Shown: one piece after another, positions 8,437 through 17,900 of the stretch
Numbering within the stretch: the stretch's first letter is position 1
Layout: each line of letters begins with the position of its first letter
NCBI GenBank assembly: GCA_905214305.1
Contig: CAJMLK010000026.1
Coordinates: 1-35,852 of the forward strand
DNA from: an uncultured bacterium
GTDB lineage: Bacteria; Desulfobacterota; Desulfovibrionia; Desulfovibrionales; Desulfovibrionaceae
Direction: 5' to 3'
Length of the DNA: 35,852 bases
Position numbers and translations under genes: made by a program
Notes under the pieces: generated by a model
Databases searched by the model: none
Seen by the model: the letters and a program-made list of their open reading frames with translations, nothing else
Told to the model about the DNA's origin: nothing

Positions 8437-8817
8437 GCCCACTCCTTTGTTAACTCGAGTTTATCATGAAACCTGAAAAACCTGCCCTACACCTGTTCTT
8501 TATTCGCTCAACCAGTGCGAGTTCAAAGCTGCTCGATCAGCTTTTTCTCGCAATAGCCGCCAATGGCGGGCTGCCCGCGCAGCAAGAGTTTTTTACAGGT
8601 GTATACGGGGTGGCTGCCTGCGCTGCACGAAACTTGCGCGCAGCATTTTGCAGCCGGGTCGGCAAAACGTCAGAGTTTTGCCGTAAAAGCGTTTTTCCAC
8701 GATGCCGGAACAAAACCGCGCTGTCTGGAAAAACACATGGGCTTGCGCCGCTTTGGTCGGCACAGGGTGTCGACCACGTCGCAAAGTCGATTTATTGCAG
8801 AGTTCTACAAAATCTTC
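8437..8817 (-). other. Leader region of lactate permease copy 1
   Basis: About 380 bases upstream of the permease start contain no convincing gene. On the minus strand they probably hold its promoter and leader. A perfect 10-bp palindrome AACTCGAGTT (8452-8461) lies just upstream of the ribosome site. Hairpins are seen at 8525-8544 (AAAGCTG/CAGCTTT, followed by T on the plus strand) and 8661-8682 (GGCAAAAC/GTTTTGCC). I could not fix a promoter. Confidence 0.45.
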
Positions 8818-8845
8818 AGCGGGCGCGCCGCAAGGCGTGCCCGCT
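8818..8845 (-). terminator. 12-bp hairpin with GCAA loop downstream of lactate permease copy 2
   Basis: Arms 8818-8829 and 8834-8845 pair over 12 bp with one G-U and close on a GCAA (GNRA-type) loop. On the minus strand it is followed by GAAGATTTTG, a weak T-tract. Together with the hairpin at 8876-8915 it probably ends the upstream permease transcript. Confidence 0.6.
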
Positions 8846-8875
8846 GTGGTGATCATCTTGCGGGGTGGTGTAGCA

Positions 8876-8915
8876 TTCTCTGCTGCCGCCCGCCTGAGTG
8901 GGCGGCAGCAGAGAA
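8876..8915 (-). terminator. 16-bp hairpin directly after lactate permease copy 2
   Basis: Arms 8876-8891 and 8900-8915 are perfectly complementary around an 8-nt loop. It lies 9 bp past the stop of the permease. No T-tract follows, so it may protect the 3' end as much as terminate. Confidence 0.65.
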
Positions 8916-8923
8916 ACAGGGCC

Positions 8924-10561
8924 CTAGGAGGGCAGCATCCAGTGCAGCACGCCGGCCTGCAGATAGGTCAGCGCGCAGATAAAGAGGGTCATGGCGATAC
9001 TGTGCCCCAGGGTGAAGCGGAAGAGGTCGCCTTCGTGGCCCACCAGATTGGTGGCAGCTGTTGCCACGCTGATGGACTGGGGCGAAATCATCTTGCCGGT
9101 AACACCACCGGAGGAGTTGGCGGCCACGGCCAGGTTCGGGTCCATGCCCACCACTTCAGCGGTGGAGCGCTGCATACCGCAGAACAGGGCGTTGGAGGAG
9201 GTGTCCGAACCGGTCAGGAACACGCCGAGCCAGCCCAGAATGGGCGAGAACAGCGGGAACAGCGAACCGGTCAGGGTAAAGGCGATACCCATGGTGGAGC
9301 TCATGCCCGAGTAGTTCATGAGGTAGGCCAGGCCAAGAATCATGGCGATGGTCAGGATGGGGAAGCGCAGCTGGTAAATGGTGCGGAAGAAGCAGTTCAC
9401 AGCCTTGCTGAACGAATAGCCGGGCATGAAGGGCACGGCAATGAAACCGGCCAGCAGAATGGCAGTACCACCGGCAGACAGCCAGTTGAACGTGAACACA
9501 GCCGCGTAGTTGCTCTTCTGGGCCACGATGGGAACAGTCTTTTCAACCATGCCGTCCAGACCGGGCCAGGAGAACTTCATGATGGCGCCGGGGATGCCGT
9601 TCAACAGGTTCTTGAACTGCGGCAGACCCCACAGGAAGACCATCACGGCCAGAATGATGTAGGGCAGCCATGCGCGGAACACCACACTGAAGGGCGGCGC
9701 GGAGCCTTCGATCTTGCTTTCCTTTTCACCTTCAAAGCGCCAGATGCGGGCGGGCTTCCACACGCGCAGCAGCAGCACCATGGCGATGATGGTGATCAGG
9801 GCCGACATGATGTCGGGCAGGGTCGGGCCGTGGTAGTTGGAGAACAGGAACTGCGAACCGGCAAAGGCCACACCGGCCACGATGATGGCGGGCAGCACTT
9901 CAAGGGAGCGGCGGAAGCCGCACATGACGCAGCAGAGCCACAAGGGCACGATGATGGACAGGAAGGGCAGCTGACGGCCCACGATCTGGCTCACGGTCAT
10001 TTCGTTCAGACCGGAAACCTGCGCGCCCACGATGATCGGAATACCGATGGCGCCAAAGGCCACGGGGGCGGTGTTGGCGATAAGGCAGATACCGGCGGCG
10101 TACAGGGGCTTGAAGCCAAGGCCCACCAGCATGGCAGCGGTGATTGCCACGGGCGTGCCGAAGCCTGCCGTGCCTTCAATGAAGGAGCCGAAGGCAAAGG
10201 CGATAAAAATGGCCTGCAAACGGCGGTCATCCGTCAGACGGGCGAGCGATTCCTTGATGTATTCGAATTCGCCCGATTCCACGGTCATGTTGTAGACCCA
10301 AACGGCCGTGACCACGATCCAGATGATCGGGAAAAGGCCAAAGGCTGCCCCGTAGGTCAATGCGCTGAAGGCCGTGCCCACAGGCATGCCCCACACAAAG
10401 AGGGCGAGAACAAAGGACAGGGCCACGGCCAGAGCCGCGGCGTAGTGCCCTTTGGCGCGGCGTACGGCCAGCATGTAAAAAAGACTGATGAGCGGGATAC
10501 CCGCCACCAGAGCGGACCATACGGCTCCGCCCATCGGATCGTAAACTTGCGTCCATGCCAT
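8924..10561 (-). CDS. lctP: L-lactate permease, LctP family (copy 2)
   Basis: This 545-residue membrane protein is a second LctP/LldP-type lactate:proton symporter. It has about 13-14 hydrophobic segments, the family core FGSFIEGTAGFGTPVAITAA near residue 128, and the C-terminal block GWLGVFLTGSDTSSNALF. The ATG at 10561 has GGGAG about 8 nt upstream. It is closer to classical LldP in length than copy 1. Two adjacent divergent permeases suggest use of different concentrations, isomers or related acids, which is an inference. Its 183-bp upstream gap is AT-rich and probably holds its promoter. Confidence 0.94.
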   Translation of the reverse strand: MAWTQVYDPMGGAVWSALVAGIPLISLFYMLAVRRAKGHYAAALAVALSFVLALFVWGMPVGTAFSALTYGAAFGLFPIIWIVVTAVWVYNMTVESGEFEYIKESLARLTDDRRLQAIFIAFAFGSFIEGTAGFGTPVAITAAMLVGLGFKPLYAAGICLIANTAPVAFGAIGIPIIVGAQVSGLNEMTVSQIVGRQLPFLSIIVPLWLCCVMCGFRRSLEVLPAIIVAGVAFAGSQFLFSNYHGPTLPDIMSALITIIAMVLLLRVWKPARIWRFEGEKESKIEGSAPPFSVVFRAWLPYIILAVMVFLWGLPQFKNLLNGIPGAIMKFSWPGLDGMVEKTVPIVAQKSNYAAVFTFNWLSAGGTAILLAGFIAVPFMPGYSFSKAVNCFFRTIYQLRFPILTIAMILGLAYLMNYSGMSSTMGIAFTLTGSLFPLFSPILGWLGVFLTGSDTSSNALFCGMQRSTAEVVGMDPNLAVAANSSGGVTGKMISPQSISVATAATNLVGHEGDLFRFTLGHSIAMTLFICALTYLQAGVLHWMLPS

Positions 10562-10744
10562 AACAACTGCTCCCTTAAGCTATGGGTTGTAGGAGACACG
10601 GACCCCTACCAGCGATTGTGCACCCCACACGCGCTGTGGACCTGTCTGTCCCCAAGAATAGCTCTTGGACGGATACCTGTTTCCTGAGTAAAAAACAATG
10701 CTTTTTTGAAAGTTGAAAGGTGGATAATTAAAAAAACATTGCTC

Positions 10745-11719
10745 CTAGCGGCGAAACGCGGCAGGCAGGGAAAAATATAAACGTGCGGCAAGGTCAAAAA
10801 ATGACCCGGGCAGATAACTTGCGTACCAGAATATCCCATACTTTCTGCCGCTGTTTTTCCAGGGAGCCACGGCCTGACGGGCGGCGGCATTCTTGCCTTC
10901 GCGCCACAAGGCCACGCCCTTCTGAAAAGCGGCCCGCCGTGTCAGCAGCAGCACAAGATTTGCGTATTCCTGATCATAGCCCGGATAAAGCCTGCGGTGC
11001 TTTTCAAGAATGCGCAGGGTTTCGTCCGCAAACTGGCCGAATTTGCGAAACGTCGTGTTGGTCCCGTGTACGCGCCAGACGGTAAGCGCCTCGTCCACAT
11101 GGTCCAGCTTCCAGTCGTGGGCAATGCGGTAAAAAACATCCGCCTCCTCACAGACATTGAGGCTTTCGTCAAACCAGCCGCCGTTGACGCCCTGCCCCGT
11201 TGCCGTCCCTTCTGCGGAAAGCCCGGCCAGAGCCTCCGCGCGAACAATGGCGGAAGACATCGATATCCACTGCCGTTCCATCAGGGCCGCGAAAACCATG
11301 CCCCGCTCGGGCCGTGCTTCGCCAAAAACACGCTTGAGCACGCGCCTGCCGTCAAAAATCTCCGTATCCGTGCTGACCAGACCAACGCGCTCGTCAGCGT
11401 CAAGCAGGGCTGTCTGAAGCTCCAGCTTGCGTGGCCGCCAGAGGTCGTCACAATCCAGAAACGCAATGTAGCGGCCTCTGGCCTGCGCCAGAGCGAGATT
11501 GCGCGCAGCGCCCAGGGGAACCGTCGTCTCTCCCCTGAAATAGCGCACCTTTTCGCCATAGCTTTGGGCGATGGACGGGCTTTCATCGGTGGAGCCGTTG
11601 TCCCAGAACACGATCTCGAAGTCCGTAAACGTCTGGGCCATGACGCTGTTCATGGCCTCCCGCAGATCGCGCGAGCTGTTCAGGCAGTTCATGATGACGG
11701 AAACAACGGGAGCGCTCAT
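10745..11719 (-). CDS. Family 2 glycosyltransferase
   Basis: This 324-residue GT-A fold glycosyltransferase opens with VSVIMNCLNSSRDLREA, has a DNGSTDES segment near residue 45 and the metal-binding LDCDDLW near residue 90. It has no membrane segments apart from a weakly hydrophobic C-terminus. The ATG at 11719 overlaps the stop of gtrA in an ATGA, with GAGG upstream, so translation is coupled. A longer frame to 11821 would overlap gtrA by about 100 bp and is unlikely. It should move a sugar to a lipid-linked glycan or surface polymer; donor and acceptor cannot be told. Confidence 0.9.
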   Translation of the reverse strand: MSAPVVSVIMNCLNSSRDLREAMNSVMAQTFTDFEIVFWDNGSTDESPSIAQSYGEKVRYFRGETTVPLGAARNLALAQARGRYIAFLDCDDLWRPRKLELQTALLDADERVGLVSTDTEIFDGRRVLKRVFGEARPERGMVFAALMERQWISMSSAIVRAEALAGLSAEGTATGQGVNGGWFDESLNVCEEADVFYRIAHDWKLDHVDEALTVWRVHGTNTTFRKFGQFADETLRILEKHRRLYPGYDQEYANLVLLLTRRAAFQKGVALWREGKNAAARQAVAPWKNSGRKYGIFWYASYLPGSFFDLAARLYFSLPAAFRR

Positions 11720-12237
11720 GGTTTTTCCTCGCTGGTTGTAGGCCGGGATGGCGGCGTCGGCCCGTGCGGCGTCACTGACGAAGCCACAGGGGCACGCTGC
11801 CGGAACACCCAGTACTTGCACAAAAAATAGACCATGACCGGCACAAGCAGCACAGCGGCGGGCATGGCAATTTCATAGCTCAGCCCAAAACGCATGAGCA
11901 CCCATATGATGGCGGAATTCAGCCCAAGACCGAGGGCCTGGATAGCGGCAAAGCGCGGCAGCATGGCCCGGTGCGAAAGATCACGACTGGCGTCGCCCGT
12001 CCGGAACGTCCAGAGGCACTGCCCGAGATATGACACCACAAAGCTCAGGACGTAGGCCAGCGCATTGCCCACCAGAACGGGAATAGCGGGCATACTGACA
12101 AAAAACAGCCCCAGAAGGACATACACCAGGGTCGAGGCCCCGCCAACGATGCCGAAACGCACCCAGCGGCGGGCCAGCAAGGCCCGCACAAAGGCCACAA
12201 GATCTGCCGTCACGGGCGCCCGCAAGCCTTTGCTCAC
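11716..12237 (-). CDS. GtrA-family membrane protein
   Basis: This 173-residue protein has four membrane segments starting at about residue 26 (VRFGIVGGASTLVYVLL), the typical GtrA layout. GtrA proteins are thought to help flip or present polyprenyl-linked sugars, usually beside a GtrB-type glycosyltransferase. The GTG start at 12237 overlaps the TGA of the upstream 38-codon glycosyltransferase stump (GTGA), and its own TGA overlaps the ATG of the next glycosyltransferase. The C-terminal 25 residues are Pro/Ser/Thr-rich and outside the membrane domain. The normal GtrB partner seems to be broken. Confidence 0.88.
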   Translation of the reverse strand: MSKGLRAPVTADLVAFVRALLARRWVRFGIVGGASTLVYVLLGLFFVSMPAIPVLVGNALAYVLSFVVSYLGQCLWTFRTGDASRDLSHRAMLPRFAAIQALGLGLNSAIIWVLMRFGLSYEIAMPAAVLLVPVMVYFLCKYWVFRQRAPVASSVTPHGPTPPSRPTTSEEKP

Positions 12238-12350
12238 AGCGTCTTTTCCACAAGCAGCGCCGACAGGGCCGCCAGCGTAGCGGGCAGGGTTTCTTCCTCG
12301 TTATAGCAAGGAACGACCAGAGCGAGCAAAGGAACAGGGCGGGACGACAC
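12234..12350 (-). pseudogene. Truncated family 2 glycosyltransferase (GtrB/DPM1-like stump)
   Basis: A GTG at 12350, five nucleotides after a good GGAGG, opens a 38-codon frame ending in TGA at 12234. Its product reads LALVVPCYNEEETLP followed by a helix ending LSALLVEK. That is the start of a polyprenyl-phosphate glycosyltransferase such as GtrB or dolichol-phosphate mannose synthase, which normally continue for about 300 residues. The rest, including the DDGS and DxD motifs, is absent: gtrA begins at once. It is best read as the remnant of an internal deletion, with the ribosome site kept and possibly used to couple translation into gtrA. A sequencing or assembly deletion cannot be excluded. 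Confidence 0.75.
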
Positions 12351-12388
12351 AGCAGCCTCCTTCAAAACCGTGCGGGCTTCAGACCCGC

Positions 12389-13528
12389 TCAACACGAAAG
12401 CGCCTCGGCCAGCCCCGCGCAGATGGCATCCACATCCTCGGCGCTCAGGCCGGGATGCATGGGCAGGGTCACCAGTTCGGCATACAGCTGCTCGGTCACG
12501 GGCAGGCTCTGCCCGCTGCTGAAGCAGCTCAGCAGATGGTTGGGCTTATAGTGTACGCCGGTGGGCAGCCCCTTTGCCGCCAGAGCTGCCTTCACTTCAT
12601 CCTTGCGGCCGTGCAGGATGCGCACGGGCATGATGTGCGGCACGATAAAGTCCTGCGGATCGGTACGCAGCAGGGCCACGCCCGGCACAGAATCCAGCTT
12701 TTCGGCATAGCGGGCCGCAAGGGCACGCCGGGCCGGAATAAATTCCTCTTCCAGACGTGAAAGCTGCACGCGCCCGATGGCTGCCATGATATTGCTCATG
12801 TGGTAGCGCCATCCCTGCCTTTTCACGTCCGGGTCCCAGGAGCGCGCCCCGGCAAACCGCTTCTGGGCGTCATCTTCCACCGAGAGCAGGCGGGCGTCCG
12901 AGGCCAGCCGCGCAGATTCGGCGTCAAAAGCCACAAGGCAGCCGCCCTCACCGCAGGTGATATTCTTGATGCCGTCAAAACTGAAGCAGACCAGATCGCC
13001 GAAACTGCCGATCTTGCGCCCGTGGTGCTTGCAGCCAAAGGCGTGGGCCGCATCTTCCACCACGCGCAGTCCCTTGCGTCGGGCAAAGTCGTATACTTCG
13101 TCCAGATGCCAGGGGTTGCTGGCATAGTCCACAAACATGACCGCAATGGTATTGGGGCCAAGGCGCTTTTCGGCATCGGCCAGATCGAGCGTTCCTGTCT
13201 CTGCCAGCACATCGCAGGCCACGGGAACGCAGCCCGCTGCGGTAATGGCCTGAAAAGAAGCCACAAATGTGAGGGAAGGAACCAGTACCTCCGGCTTGCC
13301 CGGCACACGGCTCTGCGCGGCCGCCGCGTCCACGGCGAGATGAAGGGCCGCTGTTCCCGTATTGACGGTAATGACCTGATCAGCTTTTACGCCAAGATAC
13401 TGCGCCACTTCCTCTTCAAAAAGGCGCACCTCATTACCCATGCCAAGATAGCCGTCTTCCAGAAGAACACGGCTTACTGCACGGGCTTCCGCTTCACCCA
13501 CAATGGAACGGGAAAGACGCATGGACAT
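12389..13528 (-). CDS. DegT/DnrJ/EryC1-family PLP aminotransferase
   Basis: This 379-residue protein belongs to the sugar aminotransferase family that makes amino sugars for lipopolysaccharide, glycans or flagellin. The cofactor residues are visible: VVEDAAHAFG with Asp159, which pairs with the pyridine nitrogen, and SFDGIKNITCGEGG with the Schiff-base Lys188. The ATG at 13528 has AGGAGG five nucleotides upstream; an in-frame ATG at 13552 would add eight residues but lacks such a site. It lies 38 bp ahead of the glycosyltransferase stump and gtrA and likely belongs to the same surface-sugar operon. A product such as a 4-amino sugar is an inference. Confidence 0.93.
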   Translation of the reverse strand: MSMRLSRSIVGEAEARAVSRVLLEDGYLGMGNEVRLFEEEVAQYLGVKADQVITVNTGTAALHLAVDAAAAQSRVPGKPEVLVPSLTFVASFQAITAAGCVPVACDVLAETGTLDLADAEKRLGPNTIAVMFVDYASNPWHLDEVYDFARRKGLRVVEDAAHAFGCKHHGRKIGSFGDLVCFSFDGIKNITCGEGGCLVAFDAESARLASDARLLSVEDDAQKRFAGARSWDPDVKRQGWRYHMSNIMAAIGRVQLSRLEEEFIPARRALAARYAEKLDSVPGVALLRTDPQDFIVPHIMPVRILHGRKDEVKAALAAKGLPTGVHYKPNHLLSCFSSGQSLPVTEQLYAELVTLPMHPGLSAEDVDAICAGLAEALSC

Positions 13529-14025
13529 GACAGCCTCCTGCTGCGCGGGCATTGGCCCGGCCGGGCCTGACAGCCAGAGGGCCTGCGGCGCGGCACAATG
13601 CGCCTGTGGGCCGGAAGCGCTGCGGCTCCGGCTTCAAACAGGGCAAAAGACAATTTTTACAGAACCTGCGGGGGGCAGGCTTCCAGTTACATACCGCAGA
13701 CACGTTTTGGGGTAGCCGGTGATTGGCCCGCAGGCCAGCAGAGTCTGCCCGCACCTGCCCCACGGCACGGATTCGTGTAAAAAACCTTGCGAAACATCTA
13801 CTTTTTCAAGCGCTGGACACCATGCATCTCCAACCCTCCCTCCGGCTGCCGCCGCAGTGGCGAACTTGCTGGAAAGGCCCGGGTGGAGACGCTGAAACAG
13901 GTCCCGGCGCAGCCGGAACAAAGGCGCGGAACGCACGGCACAAAAAGCCGGAAACGTTCACGTCAGGCACGCATATTCCCTTGCTGACCGTGCCGTTACG
14001 GCACACAGCAGAGCAAATGCCTGCT
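13529..14025. other. Intergenic region between cheW and the aminotransferase
   Basis: About 500 bases without a supported gene; the overlapping frames are Arg/Ala/Pro-rich shadows. Two small inverted repeats follow the cheW stop on the minus strand: AGAGCA/TGCTCT at about 14010-14027 and GTGCCG/CGGCAC at 13990-14004. They may end cheW transcription, though no T-tract follows. The aminotransferase promoter should lie here but I cannot identify it. Confidence 0.4.
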
Positions 14026-14526
14026 CTAGCCTGCTTCGGCGTTCATGTCGCTCAATAATGTGTCGAGGTCAAGCAGAATGAGCAGGCGGTCATCGAGCTT
14101 TCCCACCCCCCGGATATACTCCGAGCCGATGCCGCACACAACGGGCGGGGCAGGCTCCACCGTGGAAGCGGGGATGCGCAGCACTTCTGAAACGCCGTCG
14201 ACCAGAAAACCCACGATTTTCTGGTTGAACTCCATAACCACAATGCGTGTCTCGGCATTGTGCTCCCTCACGGGCATATTGAAGCGGGTGCGCATGTTGA
14301 CGACAGGAATAACCTTGCCGCGCAGGTTGATGACGCCCTCAATAAAGCGGGCTGCATGCGGAACCATCGTTATCTGCATGGGCCGGATAATCTCCTGAAC
14401 GGAAAGGATATCCACCCCAAATTCTTCTTCGGCAATACGAAAGGTAACAAGCTGCAGCCTGTCGCCCTCGTGTTCGTCTTCACCCGGGTGTTCAAGCAGG
14501 GCAGTTTCCGGTGTGGCAGTGCTCAT
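14026..14526 (-). CDS. cheW: Chemotaxis coupling protein CheW
   Basis: This 166-residue CheW-domain protein would link methyl-accepting receptors to the CheA kinase. After a 25-residue acidic N-terminal tail the domain reads LQLVTFRIAEEEFGVDI, followed by VQEIIRP, FIEGVINLRGKVIPVVNMR and VGFLVDGVSEVLRI, all hallmarks of the family. The ATG at 14526 has GGAGG seven nucleotides upstream; an ATG at 14565 is in frame but lacks a site. No cheA or receptor gene is adjacent, so it is an isolated cheW whose partner system cannot be assigned. Confidence 0.95.
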   Translation of the reverse strand: MSTATPETALLEHPGEDEHEGDRLQLVTFRIAEEEFGVDILSVQEIIRPMQITMVPHAARFIEGVINLRGKVIPVVNMRTRFNMPVREHNAETRIVVMEFNQKIVGFLVDGVSEVLRIPASTVEPAPPVVCGIGSEYIRGVGKLDDRLLILLDLDTLLSDMNAEAG

Positions 14527-14973
14527 ATCTAAACCTCCATCAATAGGCGGATCGAGCAAGTTCAACGTGAGAGTGCTCTGGCGGCTGCCTGAGCAGCTGC
14601 CCGACGCAAGGGTGCAAACGCAGCTTCAGCCGTTACGACAGGGGAAGTTGCGGATGCTTCAGAAATCGTAACGCAGCAAGCTGCACTTGCAGACAGCATG
14701 TGTAACGATCGGCCTGTTTCCACACGATCGCTGTCGCCATTCGCAAGGCTGCAGACTCGCCAGCGACTGCCGCGAAGACGGCAGAGCTATTTCCGTGCGC
14801 AATCAAGCGCCGGAGCGAGCGTACCGTAAAACTTGAGGATGTACATCCGCAAAGCCGGTCTGCTCCAGAGAGCCTGCAATCCTTATCGGCAATGTGGCGG
14901 CGGGCACAAGGGCACGCTTGCGGCAGGACACCGTTTTACCCTGCACCCCGCCTGCCCCGCGCCGCCGGAAGCA
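14527..14973. other. Intergenic region between the hybrid kinase and cheW
   Basis: About 450 bases with no recognisable gene. It holds the cheW upstream region. One visible structure is the paired palindromes CGATCG at 14706-14711 and 14725-14730. I see no confident promoter or terminator. Confidence 0.4.
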
Positions 14974-17900
14974 TTACGCCTCCGTGGCAGACTCACGCAA
15001 CAGACTGCCGCGCAGGCCGTCGGCAAGGCGCCCTGCACCGGCCATGTCAAAATCCTTGACCGCCGTCAGTATGGCGGCAATCTCCTCGGCGTGGGGCGTG
15101 CCGTCTGCCAGCAGCGAAAGTTTTTCCATCGAGCTTTCCACGGCTCCCCAGTCCGTTTCCATACGGCGGGGCAGATCATCCAGAAAGGCCAGCAGAGCCG
15201 CGCGGTGCTCTTCCGCCAGATGCCCGGAGCCGCTGGCCGTGCGGCAGGCATGCCGACCCATGCTCCGCACATAGTCGAGCACCCGCGCCATTTCCGCTTC
15301 AAAGGCATCGAGTACGGCGTGTCCCGGCAGGCTGTGGGGCAAAAACTCTTCCAGCATGCGCGTCAGATCGCAGATGCGCTCCACGCCCAGATTGGCGGCC
15401 ACGCCCTTGACCGTATGCGCCATGCGCGCGGCCCCCCTGAGGTTGCCGCTTTCCAGCATCTTGCGCAAACGGGCCGGGCTGTCGCCATAATGGTCCACAA
15501 AACGCTGAAGAAGCTCAAAATACAATGTCCTGTTATTACCCACCGTGGCAAGGCCGGACTCCACATTGACAATGGGAACCACCGGCTCGCCGTCAGGCTG
15601 CGCTTCAGGGGCAGCGCCAGCAGCGGAGACGGCGGAGACGGCGGAGACGGCTGCATCGGCGTGCTCAGGCCCGGCCGGGGGCCGGCTGTCCTTGGGGAGC
15701 ATTGGCGTTGCGCCGTCTTTTTCGTGCGCCTGACCGGCCGGATTGCGTTCAGGGCTGCTGACCAGCCATTTTTCCAGCGTGGCATAGAGCGTTTCGGGAT
15801 TTACGGGCTTGGTAAGATAGTCATTCATGCCCACATCCTTGCCGTCCATCCGCGAAGCCATGTCTGTATGGGCAGTCATGGCAATCACCGGCAGGTCCTC
15901 GGGGCTGAAGCCCATGCCCCGGATACGCCGCGTGGATTCAAGGCCGTCCATCACCGGCATCTGCACGTCCATAAGCACAAGGCTCACGGGCGGATGTGCA
16001 GGGTCTTCAAGCAGCTGCAGCGCCTCCAGCCCATTGGTGGCCAAAACCGCCTCAAGCCCGGCGTGCTCCAGCAGTTCGCGCGCAATCTGCGCGTTGATGT
16101 CGTTATCTTCCACCACAAGCACGGTAAGAGGCCCGGGCGGCGCATACGCTTCGGCGCTGCCTGCGGCTTCGACCTGCCCAGATTGGCCGGGCTGATCGGA
16201 CGGGCCGGGCTGATCGGATTGCCCCGCTTGGCCCGACTGAACGTTTTGGGCGTTCTGGCCGGTCTGGCCCAAAAAATCAGGCTCGCCCAACGTCAGCGCA
16301 CGGGCCGGTTCCAGACCCCCGTGCCCGTCCGCAGACTCCGGCAGATCCATATCCACAGAAAAAGAAAAACGGCTGCCCTGCCTTGGCACGCTGCTCACCG
16401 TGAGTTCACCGCCCATAAGGCTGACCAGTTGCCGCGCCAGTGCAAGCCCCAGGCCAAGGCCGCTGAAAGAGCGTGTCATGGATTCGTCGCCAAGAGTAAA
16501 CGGCTCGAAAAGTTTTTTCCACTGCTCCTCGCCCAGGCCAGGCCCGGTATCCGAAACCACAAAATGCAGGCGAATGGCCCCTTTGCGCACGGGCGGCTCA
16601 TTCGATGGCAGAATGCGAAAATCCACCCCGCCGCTGACGGTATATTTGACGGCATTGTCCAGCAAGATGCGCAAAACCTCTTCCAGATGGCGCTCATCGC
16701 CCGCCACAACGGCGGGAATGGAGGGATCCAGCACAAACTTGAGGCGCAGGTGTTTTTCAAGGGCCAGCCCCGCCACGCTCTGGCGCAATAGTTCCAGAAG
16801 GTCCGCAACGGCAAAGACCTTGCGCTCCATACGGATGGACCCCTCACTGGCGCTGGAAAAATCCAGAATGCGGTTTACCATGTCCAGCAGTACGCCGCCG
16901 GACTTGTTGATCTGCGCCAGATAGTCCCGCTGCACCACATTGAGTTCCGTTTGCAGGCTCAGATAGCTCATGCCGATGATGGCATTGAGCGGGGTGCGTA
17001 TTTCATGGCTGATACGGCGCAAAAAATCATCCTGCACATGTGAGGCCCTCTGGGCCAGCTCCAGCGAGGTCAGCGCCTGAGAACGGGCCATCACCGCCTG
17101 CTGCCGACTTCGGCGCGCGCGCTGCTCCGCTTCCCTCAGTTCACGGATGCGCGAATAGAGCGTTCCCTTCATGCGCTGCAAAGAGGCAAACATGACCGCC
17201 AGTTCGTCCCGATGCCGCAGCCGCAGGGGCACAGGGTCCAGCCCCGAGGCCACACTTTCCGCATATCTGCTTACGCGATCCAGAGGATTGGCAATACGGG
17301 TCTGAAAAATATAGGTATTGCCCAGCACGCTGCTTCCCAGCAGCGTCAGACCCGCCAGCGCGGCCACGAGCGTCCAGCGCAGCGGGGCCTCGCGCTCGCC
17401 AAGACGGGCCAGAAATTCGGCACGCTGCCTGTCCCCCAACTGACGCGCAGATTCGGCTATGGAGTCCGGAATACGGGCCAGACCGTTGTCCTGCACCCAA
17501 AGCAGGGCAGCCTGCCTGTCCTGCCGGGCCTGAACCGGCGTGGCTTCCGGCCCGCTTTTCAGGGCGCTGCGCACTGCGGTTTCCGTCATGGATTCCAGCA
17601 AAACAAGCTGGGCCAGAATGGACTGCACCTGAACCTGCACACTGCCGGTCACCCCCAGCCCGTCAATGAGCGAAACCAGCGAACGTCGCTCGCCGGGCGC
17701 GATCTGAGCCGAGGACGGGCGCGGCGTCTCACCCCGTTCAATCCGCAGCAGATGCCGCCAGCGTTCCAGATGAAATGTGTCGCCGGTGCTGATGTAATCA
17801 AGGGCCGCGCGGTAATTTTCGCGCGAAACGCCGCCTATTTCCGCCAGCAGGCTTTCAAGATGGTGATAGTTGCGCAGAAGGCCGTTGATCTCATACAGAC

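Noticed and set aside
8565..8685. Possible third, degenerate copy of the dispersed repeat
   Set aside because: Short matches (GCAAGA, CACGAAA, CATTTTG-AGCCG) to the region at 35765-35830 are scattered and the hairpins are not kept.
6706..10687. Long plus-strand open frames of 587 and 661 codons opposite the lactate permeases
   Set aside because: They lie exactly antisense to clear membrane transporters, are rich in His, Gly and Gln as expected from the reverse frame of hydrophobic codons, and match no protein family.
14690..14740. Sigma-28-like GCCGATCG upstream of cheW
   Set aside because: The -10 match is only partial and no TAAA box lies at the right distance; it is part of a CGATCG palindrome pair.
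14833..16791. 652-codon plus-strand frame opposite the hybrid kinase
   Set aside because: Antisense shadow; the minus-strand frame carries all kinase, receiver and Hpt motifs.
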